A stretch of DNA of 64,000 nucleotides from Amphimedon queenslandica (lineage: Eukaryota; Porifera; Demospongiae; Haplosclerida; Niphatidae): assembly GCF_000090795.2 (NCBI RefSeq), contig NW_003546245.1:172905-236904 (forward strand). The letters run 5' to 3'. The position numbers and the translations under genes are program-made. Below the pieces are notes generated by a model that saw only the letters and a list, made by a program, of their open reading frames with translations, was not told the DNA's origin and did not search any database. Positions 1-21,675 of this stretch are shown here, piece by piece. Positions within the stretch are counted from its first letter, which is position 1. Every line of letters begins with the position of its first letter.

Positions 1-631
1 CTATAGTACAGGGACTTTAGCCCAATTTTTGAGTAACTTTAAAAAATCATAAAAAATCCAATTTGGATCGGAATCAGCTCAAACTTTCTGCGCAACATAA
101 GTACATGTATATGCATCAGAAAATATTATAAAAATGGAGAATTCTCTACTTGTCATTTTTGGCACAATCTGGCCTGAGTATAGCTGTCTTTTTTTAGTAT
201 CACAGAGTGGCAGTGAAGCACAGCAGAGCAGTAATTCACCATATACGATATATGTGAGTTATGATGTAATGTGATGTAATATGATGTCATCATTAGGGAT
301 CTATTAGCGAATCTGGCCTAGGGCTAGTTAGTTGGTGGGACGGTTAATTAATTATCGAAATAAGTGAAAAACTATCGTTTTATTGACAAAACTCATTTAA
401 AATAATAATAACATTATTATTATTACGCTAAAATAATCAAAATAATAATAATAATAGTTAAATGAAAAACAATTCAAAATCAATTCGTAACTGCTACTCT
501 AAGACAAGAACAAGAACAACAATAATAATAATAAAAGCTAAGAAAATGAGTAACTAATTCAAAAATAAAGTCTTTAAAAATTAAGACAATTCACAATAAG
601 AAAGCCACACCAATTCCAATTATTTGTTCAT
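1..631. other. 3' flank of the non-muscle myosin gene with a truncated repeat unit
   Basis: No gene is seen here. Positions 1-190 are one family-A unit of the dispersed 186-bp repeat; the window edge cuts its left junction, leaving CTATAGTACAGGG at position 1. The rest is AT-rich flank with AAT/ATT runs, including an inverted pair near 400-425. A TTTATT at 378-383 would read AATAAA on the minus strand, about 250 bp past the myosin stop, so it is a candidate polyadenylation signal. That role is inference. Confidence 0.6.
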
Positions 632-10076
<9,445 letters not shown>

Positions 10077-10359
10077 TTTTAAAGAGGAAAGAGAGAACAG
10101 TAAGAGAGGGAGAGACGTGGATTTACCGTCGAGGGAGAAGGTACACCCCTATGAATCTTGATATATCAGGGTCACGTGACTCATCTCTAATTAAAATTTT
10201 TTGGCGCCAAAAAGCAGCTACTACTTGCCAGCATAATCAGCATATGTACTCTTGACTATACTATGTTGCCAGGTCTCTTTTTATAAGATTTATCATAATC
10301 ATCATCACTGTATGCATTCACATGATTACACATTAAAATTAACGAAGAGGTGATAACTG
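10077..10359. promoter_or_regulatory. Upstream region of the non-muscle myosin gene, between it and the BTAF1 stop
   Basis: A 283-bp gap holding the presumed myosin promoter and the 3' end of BTAF1. Two palindromes stand out: GTCACGTGAC at 10171-10180 (a CACGTG E-box) and TTTTTTGGCGCCAAAAA at about 10197-10213, which reads as two back-to-back E2F-type TTTGGCGC sites. They lie 95 and 120 bp upstream of the myosin ATG. Motif identity is from known consensus sequences; function is inferred. Confidence 0.5.
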
Positions 10360-12531
10360 TCACTGATCCGTTTTTAAGGAGTTCATAAAGTTCTCAATAT
10401 TATATTCAGTATCATACTGATTGTCATCCCAGAGGTCGGGCAAATTATCCAAAATACTCTTCAACCCTCCTCCTCCTATTCCTCCTATCCCTGCCTCTAA
10501 TGAGCCACCAGTAGAGGGGGCAGTAGAAGAGGAAGCTGCTCCTTTTCCTTCTCCAAGTTGAAAGAGATCGAGAAAATCAGAAGTATTCATTGATAGTAGA
10601 CTATTGTTCTCTTGAGTGACAACTGTGTTAGCAATATTCAACTTGAACTTCTGCAAACTACAGAAAGAGACACAAAGCTTACTATAATACTATTAAATAC
10701 TTCTTAATTAATACCAATTACCATGGTTACAATGTAACCGGCTTATATAGCTATTAATAATTCATTTAAAATCGACACTTTACAAACAAATAAATTAAAT
10801 CAGTAACAAAACAACAAGAGGAGGGGATCAACACTTACCTCATAATCTTCTCCTCCAGTGTCCCTCTTGTTATCAGCCTATACACATTCACAACACGTTT
10901 TTGACCAATCCTATGCGCTCTGTCCATTGCCTAACAATACAAGAATTGGCTTTAATAGTGAAAAGCATAGTCATAATCCTCAGGCAAAAAAAGGAGGGAT
11001 ATAGTACTGGGAGATACATGTACATGTATGGTAAACTCAAGGGAGCACATTATACTGTTAACTATTGGTTATACTTAGTGTACATGCTTACAAATGGAGC
11101 AGACAATGAGTGAGACAGCATTCCTAGCATTCCTATCATTATATACCATCAAAACACCTGCTCCTATTGACACACACACACACTCAACTAAATCACTGTT
11201 CACAAACACAACCTCAAGGAGACCATTAGTACAACAATCTGGCCTCAAGATAAAGGTGTCTACAACTTGTGCCCTAATTATACTTACCACCATACACTCG
11301 CCCTAAACCATAACCCATTACCGCACCCACCATCAATTACCTGAAGGTCTTTGGTTGGGTTCCAATCGTGTTCAAAGAATATGACAGTGTCTGCTCCAGT
11401 TAAATTCAACCCCAACCCACCAACGTGTGTCGTTAATAATAATAAATCGATTGAGGGATCCATATTGAACCTAGCAATGAATAATAAACTATTTAATTAA
11501 CTATCATGCAACTACATGCTCAGAGACAAACTATAAATTTTGTAAAAAATCCCAACTTGATTGGAATGGCCTTATGTTCACACAATAAGGCCAGTGTACC
11601 AGCTCCCTCTCCCTTTACCTGTGTACCAGATCATGTCTGTCTTTAGGTGGGACTGACCCGTCTAATCTTAAATAAGTTACAGAAGGCATATGAACTCTAA
11701 AAAACAAATAAATAAATATAATATAGTTGGGCTCTTTACTTTAACAGATCTCTTTCAATTATATCCAGTATTGTTTTATACTGACAGAATAGGAGCACAC
11801 GATGCTGGCTGACAACAGATCCACCTCCATCAATACAAGCATCACTCAGTGAGTCTACATCATTAGTACCAATACCACACTCATTGAGCAACTGTCTGTA
11901 AAAAGAGAGGGAGAGCTGGTATACTAACAGCTGGTACATACTTCAGTGCTAGGAGCTTAGCCGAGTGTGTTATATCATGTAGAGTTGTGTTATCTTTATT
12001 TAAAAACTTCATTACATTGTCATACAATGGGTGGTCCTTATTAACAACCAGTAGGGGATGGTTACACACTTTACGAAGATACTGTAATGCCTAAGGAAAG
12101 AGATTGAAACCAAGACCACGAGCTCTTCCATTACTTGGAACACGTGACCCTGTGCCGGATTGCTCTTCTTCTTTTTCTTTTCTGGCGGTTCACTATCATC
12201 AGCTCCAGCTGTGCCTTCATACACTGTATCCTCCACATTCTGTTTAGCTCTACTTTGAGCAAAATCCTCATAAAGCAAAACCTAAAGAAGAAGAAGAGGA
12301 AATAAAAGAGAGAGAGGGGGGAGGTGGGGTATAACTAACTTGCAAGGGGCTGAGATCACAATGATAGTCTTGTATTATTTTCGGTGGCAGGTCTTGTAAT
12401 ACGTCTTCTTTCATTCTTCTCAATAAAAATGGGAGGACTTGTCTATGTAACGCCTCCATAGCTAGAGCACCTGAAGAAATCAGAAAAAGAGAAAATGTTA
12501 CATTAAATGTAACACAACCCCACATTACTTA

Positions 12532-12580
<49 letters not shown>

Positions 12581-12864
12581 GCTTCCTGTTCCTTGGACGA
12601 TGATTTAGCGTCTCTACTCAGTACTATGGGGTGACCATACCTAATGTTAAAGTGCTGCTCAGTGCCAAGGAAACCGGGCATTAAGAAATCAAACAGTGAC
12701 CATAACTCAAGCACATTGTTCTAATTATGAGCACGAAGAAATATTGAAAAGGGTGTGGTCAATTAATTGCTATACTTGAATGGGAGTGCCTGAGAGTATT
12801 AATCTGTGATTAGCCAATAAGGACTTGACAGCTTTAGTAACCTATTAATAATAATAATAATAAC

Positions 12865-12909
<45 letters not shown>

Positions 12910-15900
12910 TCCTTTAAAAATGATTACTTTTGTCTTTGTATTCTTTATGATGTGGCCTTCGTCAAGAACGCAATAATTCCAATGGATGCCACTAAAAGAG
13001 AGAGAGAGACGGTCAGGGGTATATATAACATAGTAATTAACATACGAAAAGAAGTCAATATCATTTCTAACAATATCATAAGACACAATCACCAAATCAT
13101 AATCGGAAACAACTTTCTGCAGCCTAGAGAGAGAGGGAACACATCGCATCATTGTGTACATGTATATGTACCTTCCCCTAACAGCAGGTGGTCCACAATA
13201 TTGGATTGGATTCAAATGCTCCAATTCACAGAACTTCTTCACTTCATAATACCAGTGTCCAGTGAGGGTCGGCGGACATATGACAATGGACGGAAGGGGA
13301 GAGCAATCGGGGTGACCAGTTGCCTAGCAACAATACACATAAGGTTGTCATGACAACAAGATCGCACCTCGTATTGCTTCTTCCTGTCGAATGTGTCTCC
13401 AGCAATGATGCATATTGATTGAAGGGTTTTACCCAATCCCATATCTGTAAAGGATTAGTAGTTATAAAAAGAGGTGTGACTAAAGGGTTAACGTTAATAA
13501 CTCACCATCACAGAGGATACCATGTACTTGATACTTGTTCAAAAAAGCTAACCAATTGATCCCATCCTACATCAATATCAGTGTTAATATATCAATATCA
13601 GTGTTAATGGAATCAGTGTTAATATATCAGCATCAGTGATTCAGGAAATCAGTATAATATCACTTACTTGTTGATACTTTCTCAGTTCAGCTTTAATCGG
13701 TACAGGTACTTTATAATTATCAAGTTTGCTCGGATTAAGCAGCTGCTCTAGGAACTTTCTCTCTTTATTTCTCTTATCAACTAAAACTTGAGAGACACCA
13801 GCTGGATCAACGGCTCCAGACTATCAGTGTCATACAATCCCTGTAATGATCAATTTTAACTGAACTTACTTCAAGTGGCATTAGTGCTACAAGCTTAGCA
13901 AAGCAATGCGACGCCATTAGTCTAACACTATTATCCTGATCACTCATCCGACCCAGTACAGGCATCACAAGTAATACTACGTACCACAAGATATTAATAT
14001 CTAATGTATCTATAAAACCTATTTAATAATAAAAATAAATAAATAAAATAAAATAAAAGATTTTCATTACAAGCTATGACTTCAATTGCTCCTTGTCTAT
14101 TTTCTATATTTTTTGTGTCGCCCAAAAAAGGAAGTATTTCATCCATGAAAAACTGCAAAAAAAACAATGTATAAACATCAAAAGTCTGTTTAGGAAAAAA
14201 AAAAAAGCTATGCATTGACCGGGAATCGAACCCGGGCCTCCCGCGTGGCAGGCGAGAATTCTACCACTGAACCATCAATGCAGAACATACCATCAAGACT
14301 TCATGAATATTGATAATAGCTAGAGCAGCTGTACATCGAGCTCCCATATGTCTAATGGCGGTAAAAGGAGACAAGACACAAGAGAGAAGGGATGGTAGTA
14401 GAGAGAAAAACTATTTAACGAAATAATAAATAAATACACAGCTGGTATTTACTCTTTCTTTTATCGTTGAGTCTAAAATCGCTGGACAAAGTGTTTCAAA
14501 TATTTGCAATCCATTGACAATGGCAGCAGCTGCTTTCATATCATCATCAGTAAACACTATATTTATTGATCAGTGATATCATTAATAATAATAAGTAAAT
14601 ACCTTTAGATTCATTTCTAATATTAGACAACGGATCGTTTATCAAACTCCACAGTTGAGGTAGTTTAGTGAATAATTCTGATCCAAAATGACCCACTAAA
14701 GCACTCAGTCCAGCTTCACCTCCACTCCTCTGGACACTTAATAACTATTAATATAACCACAGGGTTAACCACAGTCATCAATTAGAACACACATTCTGTT
14801 CGTTATTGCTTCCAGTCAATCCACTAGAGCCATTAGCCTCTCTATTTGATCCAGCTGGTCTCCCAGGACCTCTTCTTGACTTCAGTGACTTGGATACCTG
14901 CTAATGATAATAAATTATACAACCACATATACCACATACAATGAAACATACTTTATTATTTTTCATTAGTGATATAATTCCATCAGTAATACTCCAACTA
15001 ATGCTATTAGAACTGTCCTTCTTCTGGTGGGTGTGGGTTGATTGTTCCTGTCCAGTACCATCAGCTGGTTTAATTGGAGGAGTGTGACTAGAATCACAAC
15101 ATAAATACCCAGCTAGGTTCTTAATTATCTTATTATTAGGAGATGGAGTCCTGTCGATGGATAACTCAAGAAGAACACTCAGCCATTGTGAAGTGAGTGA
15201 CTGCAGCAAAGGATCACTGTGTGTCTTTATGGAGTCCATCAGTGGTCGAATGATAGGGTTTAGCTTAGGAGGGAGGGAAGAGAGGGATATTAGGCTACCA
15301 GCAGCTGTAGTCTGCACTAACAGCTGCAATGAGGAGTGATACTCTTGATACTGGCCAATGCTTGTTAGTAGGTTGCGATGATACGACTCAAAGTCCTAAA
15401 GGAGGAGGAGAGATATGATATAAATTGATTTGTTTCTCTACTTGTTTCTCCTCGTCAGTTAACGTCAAAGTTTCTATTCCTTTGGAATAAGTACTGCCAG
15501 CCAGTTGAACAGCAAACTCAACAGAATATAAACTAGCAATAAATATTAATTAATAAAAGATAATGAATAATTAATATGGCAAAAGCACCTTGGATTTATT
15601 CCTCCACTGACATCAATACCCTTTTTCTCTAAACCGCTAACAAGAACCTAAACACGTGTACATGTACATGTAACACATAATCCATACATGTACATGTACA
15701 GTACGTACATAGCAGTCTTTTTGCAATGATGCCATAAATGGTGTGACTTCTTCATATACACAATATTCAGTAAGAGAACTGGTCAGACTGGTTATGATAT
15801 CTGGTTGTGGCGGAGCATCTTTCCAGTAAGTTATTAGCAAAGAGGCCAGTATTTTACAAATGGAACTGTTACTGGAGAGCATCTGAGAGACGGGAGTTGA

Positions 15901-17821
15901 TAATAAAGCATGAGAGGAAGAAGGAATGGAGCCAACTAATAAACCAATGCACCTGTTACATAGAGAGAGAGAGAGAGAGAATTAAAAATTTAGATAGAAA
16001 TAGTTCATTTCTTTCTTACTTGGAGCAAGTGACTCTAGCTTTAAAAGCTGCTTGTTCTTTGACAGAAATCGATTCAACTCCTAAACAACCGCCCAAATAA
16101 ACATCTCCAGCAAGGCCATTCTAAAAGCAAAACAATAAAAACAACAATAAACAACAGGATTATATTAATTACTAGTAGTGAGAGGTCAATGGATTGTATG
16201 GGTGGAGTCACTAATATTGATAACCAATTCATTAAAGTTTTCGATAATATTTCACACAATTTAGAACCATCTACCAACGATACCACTCGATTCCATACCT
16301 AAATCAAATAATAAGAAATTAATAATTACAGTGCTCTTTATTAGAGAAAAATGATAATTATACTAATAACCACATAGTACAGGGTATTCCGCCAAAAATA
16401 AAAAGGAGAGAATTTTCCATTTTTATATTATTTTCTGATGCATATACATGTACTTATGTTGCGCAGAAAGTTTGAGCTCATTCCGATCAAGTTTGGATTT
16501 TTTACGAATTTTAAAAGTTACTCAAAAATCAGGCCAAAGTCCCTGTACTATAGTACATGGTCTCGGGCCAAATTTTGCAAAAAATAAAAAGTAGAAAATT
16601 TTCCGTTTTTATATTATTTCCTGATGCATATACATGTACTTATGTTGCACAGAAAGTTTTAGCTCATTCCGATCAAGTTTGGATTTTTTTACGAATTTTT
16701 TAAATCGCTCCAAAATCAGGTAAAAGTCCCTGTACTATAGTACAGCATATTTTATCAAAAATGGATTCTTCATTAATAGGAGCTAGTCTCTTACTTCAAA
16801 GGCTACGTTCCCAACACCACTGTCCCCCTCAAGAGCTAATCTAATAAATAAATTATTTAACAATTCGTTCAGAATAGCCTCGAGCCACAAGGAAGTCTCT
16901 TTATTAGGGGTAGCCCCTTCGTTAGGAATCATAATCAAATTATTGATTGTTTTCAAACAGGAGCCTCTCACGGTGTGAATGGTATGGTTTAAAAATGGAT
17001 ACAACCTTGGGACTAATAATGACAATGAGGAACCAGATAATAGCGAAGACACCTCCTCCTATTAATAAAGTTATTAATAAGTTATCAATAGTTATTAACA
17101 AACATTATTTGATTTGTATTTGGGTAGGTATGTTAAGAGGCATGAAAGTAGATCCATTACAGCTGCTGTTGATGAAGAGAGGTCGTCCAAATGAAGCAGA
17201 CTGTCCCATAGTATATGTACTAACATTACCAGCTGGAGAAATGAAAATAACAACAGCATTAGTCTTTCTCTCTCTCTCACTCTGTCATTAAAAGAGGTGT
17301 GTAAATGATCAGCCACAGGTAGGAGCGCTCTTGCAGCAACAGATCTCACATCATCATCATTATCCTGCAATCCTTTAATGATACACTCACCAACAACTGG
17401 TAATATGTTAATGGATACATCCTAGAAAATTGTGCATATTTTACTTACTGATTACCCCCAGGGGCCCCCCTTGGGTATAAATTCTCTTACCATTCTAGCG
17501 GCTAGTAAGTGTTGTAGTCCTAATAGGGTTGAATGTCTGATCTCCCAGAGGTCCTGCTGGCTCAATATTAACAACAAGTTAATTAATTTATAAATATTCT
17601 CATCAGAAAGTTCTTTACAAATAATACCAAGAACTTGAGCACATGTGGCACGTACAGGTGCTACCACCTATAATCATATTCATAGCATTAATTAATTATC
17701 AATTAATTACTTGATCTGATACAAAATCGGCAAAGCGATCCAGAGCAAACACACAAATTATCCTAATGGCAGCATCTGAGAGCCAATTCTGATTAACAGT
17801 AATCCTCTAATAATAATTAAT

Positions 17822-17908
<87 letters not shown>

Positions 17909-18502
17909 ACATTGTAGTTGCTTACCTGTTCAGTGGGCGTGGTTGACAATATTCCAGCTGTATCACCATGCTGCTTGATAACTTCTCTTAAAGCTGAACC
18001 GGCCCCATGTCGTACCTATGGAGTAAAGGGAACTATGAAATGTACATGCATTATATTGATGTACTACACACCTCCCACTGGGGGTTAAATAATTGCTGAA
18101 ACATGAACTCACAGAACCAGGTAAAAGGCCATTCATCGGACTACAAAAACCATTAAATAAAGTAAATAATTAAGAAAGTGACAAGCAAAATTACTTCATC
18201 AAAGAAAGCCTCTGTATCAGGTACTTGGTCTATTATTATTTTATTGCTTCCTTCTGCTTGGTCAACCATTACAGAAGATGTCTTGAGCCTCTTGCTGGTA
18301 GGAGGAGTGGGGTCATTATCGCTAGGAGAGAAGAGATATACTTTTATCAAACATTACAAGTGTGCTACCATTCTGCTGCCTTCTCTTTATCACGTGCAAC
18401 CTTCCTTGAAGCCATTTTAACTTTTCTCTTGGCTCTGTTTCTCTCTCTGGCACTCATACCACTCAGAGCAGTTAACTCATGTATTTCAACATTGGACTAA
18501 CA

Positions 18503-18589
<87 letters not shown>

Positions 18590-19401
18590 TAAGAGGGAGA
18601 ATGAAGTAGAATAAGAATCCTTGTTTACTTGTTTCAGTGGTTTTGTCTGTTTTTTGAAATTAGTCAGTAGATCGTTATCATCAAACAGCTGCTCCAGGCC
18701 AGTTGAGAATACCTTACCTTGCGAGACTAAGCCTAACTTCTGTTTCAACTGTTGCCTGTGATATGTGGCTTTCTCCTAATAAGAACAGTAACAATAGAAA
18801 TTATCAACTTGTCATTATACTTTTTGCGTCATTTTTTGATACTCGACATCATTCTCAAGTTGATTATATTCATCACCAGTAGAACTAAGCAATGGAGTGC
18901 CATACTTTAACACCTAATTAATTAATTAATTAAGTACTTAATTAATATTCATACCTGTGTAATATCAAATGTTTCAAATGAAAGTTGTTCGCTGGTCTTA
19001 AATGCATCTTTCTCTTCATCTTTATTATTAAATGGAGGGTTCCAGTGCTTCACATTCTTCACTATAGCCTCAACAGCTTGAGCAGCTGCTACCCTGCTAT
19101 CCCAATTCTTACTAGACAAATACTGGCAAACCTAATAAATAATAATAATATTATTGTTGTTGTTGTCAATTTTGATTTTTTTAAAATTTACTTTTCTCAG
19201 TAGATTATTAAACTCGTGTGGGTGGAGTTTCTGTATTTCCCCTATTTGTTGGGCAGCTGCTTTACGTGTGACTGGAGTTGAGCCACACTCCAAAAGCACC
19301 CAAAGCCTGTCCAGCCTAACACATCATAAATAAATCATTAATGTGAATTTCTCACAAATTGCTGCCATTTTAAACCCCGCCCTTACTTACCTCGTGGCCA
19401 T
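10360..19401 (-). CDS. BTAF1: BTAF1 / Mot1, TBP-associated Swi2/Snf2 ATPase (multi-exon)
   Basis: Removes TBP from DNA using ATP. The N-terminus ([25 protein letters not shown]) and the KLGLVSQGK / [11 protein letters not shown] region match human BTAF1. HEAT-repeat exons follow from about 18300 down to 13810; [16 protein letters not shown] and [11 protein letters not shown] are diagnostic. The C-terminal ATPase has CDDMGLGKT (split by an intron at about 13445-13505), DEGH at about 12950, [19 protein letters not shown] at about 12690-12820, and [19 protein letters not shown] at about 12380-12450. The last exon ends [19 protein letters not shown] followed by DFLDLF, the BTAF1-specific tail; the stop is at 10360-10362. 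The first coding exon is only 11 nt (19391-19401, M-A-T-R split) and was placed by joining GT/AG to the exon starting at 19315. A tRNA gene and a family-A repeat lie in its introns. Confidence 0.95.
11520..11600 (+). repeat. Degenerate fragment of the dispersed repeat body
   Basis: The stretch ATTTTGTAAAAAATCCCAAC-TTGATTGGAATG followed by CACACAATAAGGCC resembles the middle of a family-A unit (TAAAAAATCCAA-CTTGATCGGAATGAGC ... ACAACATAAG) but lacks the CTATAG junction. It lies in a BTAF1 intron. This is a weak match judged by eye. Confidence 0.4.
12533..12577. repeat. (ATT)n microsatellite
   Basis: Pure ATT run directly beside a BTAF1 splice acceptor, in the helicase region. Confidence 0.9.
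12843..12910. repeat. (AAT)n microsatellite
   Basis: AAT run with one AAC interruption, in the intron between the BTAF1 DEGH-box exon and the SGTPIQ exon. Confidence 0.9.
14195..14206 (-). terminator. RNA polymerase III terminator of the intronic tRNA-Gly
   Basis: A run of 12 A on the plus strand, hence 12 T on the minus strand, begins four bases past the tRNA discriminator base. A T-run of four or more is the known Pol III stop signal, so this suits an independently transcribed tRNA. Confidence 0.8.
14211..14281 (-). tRNA. tRNA-Gly-GCC: tRNA-Gly (anticodon GCC), nested in a BTAF1 intron
   Basis: The minus strand reads GCATTGATGGTTCAGTGGTA, then the anticodon arm with loop CTGCCAC (anticodon GCC), then the T arm GGGTTCGATTCCC, with the acceptor closing as TCAATGC plus discriminator A. 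All seven acceptor pairs match. The A box (TGGTTCAGTGG) and B box (GGTTCGATTCC) are intact, length is 71 nt, and there is no intron or encoded CCA, as expected for a eukaryotic tRNA-Gly. It lies between two BTAF1 exons (about 14073-14157 and 14290-14400) on the same strand as the host gene and is followed by a T12 terminator. Confidence 0.98.
16375..16745 (-). repeat. Dispersed 187-bp repeat, family A, two units, reverse orientation
   Basis: Two tandem units in a BTAF1 intron, inverted relative to the copies at 5795 and 41330. Junction palindromes (CCCTGTACTATAGTACA core) begin at 16541 and 16728, a period of 187 bp; a half junction TAGTACAGGG starts at 16375. The body reads as the complement of the shared AGCTCAAACTTTCT block. 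Confidence 0.92.
17812..17910. repeat. (AAT)n microsatellite with ATG interruption
   Basis: About 95 bp of AAT repeats with one ATG unit in a BTAF1 intron. Confidence 0.9.
18507..18585. repeat. (GA)n microsatellite, about 76 bp
   Basis: Nearly pure GA run. In the sense of BTAF1 this is a (CT)n tract; the next exon downstream in the sense of transcription lies at the low-coordinate side, so the run sits at the acceptor end of the intron and could serve as its polypyrimidine tract. Confidence 0.92.
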
Positions 19402-19561
19402 TTCTGCGCATGCTCAGTACATATTCCCTCGCTTTTTATATTACGTCACTCAAATCAGTTAATTGATAGTTATTGATACGTTTACGCGGTTATTAATAAA
19501 TTTAAGCCACGCCCAATCAGAAAAAACTGTTTGATCTGCACAAGAAGGAGATACTGGAATT
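19402..19561. promoter_or_regulatory. Divergent promoter region of BTAF1 and PCYT2
   Basis: Only 160 bp separate the two start codons. Visible motifs: CTGCGCATGCTCAG at about 19404, one base off the NRF1 consensus; TTACGTCA, CRE-like, at about 19441; and CCCAATCA, a CCAAT box, near 19506. Assignments are by consensus only. Confidence 0.5.
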
Positions 19562-21404
19562 ATGGCTAGCAAGAGTGACCCCAGCAAAGAGCCAGAGGCT
19601 AAGAAGAGGAAGCAAGTCCGTGTGTGGGTGGACGGCTGGTAAGAACTTGAAATTTTCTCCTAATACTTCATCAATAATCTTCTCACAGCTTTGATATGGT
19701 TCATTTTGGTCATGCTAATGCATTGAGACAAGTATGTAGTTCAATTATGTGGAAAGTGGGTGTTCATTATTGTTATCAATAGGCAAAAGCTTTAGGAGAT
19801 GTACTAATAGTTGGAGTTCACAGCGACAGTAATTATTTGTGTTGTTGTTGTTGTTTATTGTTGTTGTTTAGAGGAAGTAACGAGACACAAAGGCATTCCG
19901 GTGATGAGCGAGAAAGAAAGGTTAGTCATTAATAGTTGATAATAGTTAATTAACCGATTGAAAAGATACAAGATGGTGAGGTCTATAAAGTGGGTGGATG
20001 AGGTCAGTATTTAATGACTCCAATAAATAACTGAAGCTTCAATCACTCCTTCAGGTCGTAGAGGATGTTCCATATGTCACTCCTGTATCAATACTCGACG
20101 AACATAACTGTGATTTCTGTGCACATGGAGGTATTGCACTTATATGCACATGCATCGTATATTTTTACTAAATCTTTAGATGATATTACATTTGCCCCTG
20201 ATGGTTCCCATAGCTATCAGGCTATCGTTGACGCCGGTCGTTTTAAAACCTTTAAAAGAACTCAGGGGGTTTCTACCACTGACCTGGTAGGAAGGTATGA
20301 CATCATTTTTATGTGTATAGTACATTATGTTGTATGTTCATTGAATGTTAGGATGTTATTGATGACAAAAGAGCATTTCCTTGATTCAGAAAAGGAGGAC
20401 ATTGTAGCTCAGTCTCCAGTCAAGAAATTTGCAGTAAATGAAATGGGGGCCATTACCATAACCTTTCTCCCTCTCTCTACCTCTCAGAATCCTTTAGGTA
20501 CTAATCCATACAATGGCCTCTTTAAATTTTTGAGAACCTCACAGAGAATTATTGACTTCTCTGGTGGTACCGTCAAAGAACCAAAGGTAGCCTTTATAAG
20601 TTATCAGGATTGTTGCTCTATTATAATTCATTGCTATTGTTCTTTTACACGACAGTCTGGTGATAAAGTTGTGTATGTCGCTGGAGATTTCGATCTGTTT
20701 CACGTTGGACATGTTGCCTTTTTAGAAAAGTGCCTTCAATTCGGTAATTATATTATAATCGGACTACATGAAGACAGGGTAAGTAGTTAATTAACTATTA
20801 ATAATGAACTACTAAATATCAATATAGGTTGTCAATTCTTACAAAGGACGTAATTTCCCTATAATGAATCTACATGAACGCGTCCTTGGAGCTCTGGCTT
20901 GCAGAGTATGATTAATATCACATTGTTTATTGTTTATCGTTTTGTTTGTTTGAATGTTTATAGTATGTTTCAGATGTTGTTATTGGTGCTCCTTATCAAA
21001 TTGAAGAGGATTTACTCGACTTTTTCAAAGTATAATGTATATTTATGTGTGTACATAATGTGCAATGGTGTGGTGTTCGCAGGTCGATTTTGTGGTTCAT
21101 GGTCGAACACCAATCAAACCTTGTCATGATGGTTCAGATCCTTATCAAGTTAGAAACAATAAATAATAATGATAACTAAATAAATTAATTAATAAATAAG
21201 GTTGCACGTGATAGAGGTATATTCCGTCAAATTGATAGCAACAACCCACTGACTACTAACGATATAGTTCATCGCATCATACGAAACAGGTATGAAAAAA
21301 TAACATTTTTGTGATACTTGTTTGTCTTTAGAATGAAATTTGAGGAGAGGAATGAAAGGAAGGAGAGTGTTGATAAACGTGGACAAGAAAGCTGTGAGTC
21401 ATGA
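19562..21404 (+). CDS. PCYT2: Ethanolamine-phosphate cytidylyltransferase (multi-exon)
   Basis: Makes CDP-ethanolamine from CTP and phosphoethanolamine in the Kennedy pathway for phosphatidylethanolamine. Two cytidylyltransferase folds are seen. The first begins [21 protein letters not shown] with its HFGH motif and ends RTQGVSTTDLVGR; the second has YVAGDFDLFHVGHVAFLEKC with HVGH, then VVIGAPYQIEEDLL and VVHGRTPI. The RGIFRQIDSNNPLTTNDIV block near the C-terminus matches animal PCYT2, where the second domain lacks the RTxGxSTT motif. The start is the first ATG at 19562. The reading frame ends at 21402-21404, giving a C-terminal tail shorter than the human one. A good donor-like GTGAGT lies just before that stop, so another last exon is possible. 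Introns are mostly under 60 bp. Confidence 0.95.
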
Positions 21405-21546
21405 AGAAAGAGCTGCTGAAAATTGACCCGAAAATATCTGCTAAAAGCATTATTATTATTATTACTATTGTGGGCACTATGTGTCGTTTTATTGTCATTT
21501 TAATGTCACAAGCATAGTAACTTTAAAATTACCAGCAGGTCTAGGC

Positions 21547-21583
<37 letters not shown>

Positions 21584-21675
21584 TATTGCTACACTTTTAT
21601 TGAATTAATAAATGAATTTAAATTACAACACTAATAATAATTAATTTAGTCTTTTCGTCGCACTATTATTTAAAA

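Noticed and set aside
12952-13353. Plus-strand frame [15 protein letters not shown] opposite BTAF1
   Set aside because: It is antisense to the conserved BTAF1 helicase exons and has no recognisable domain.
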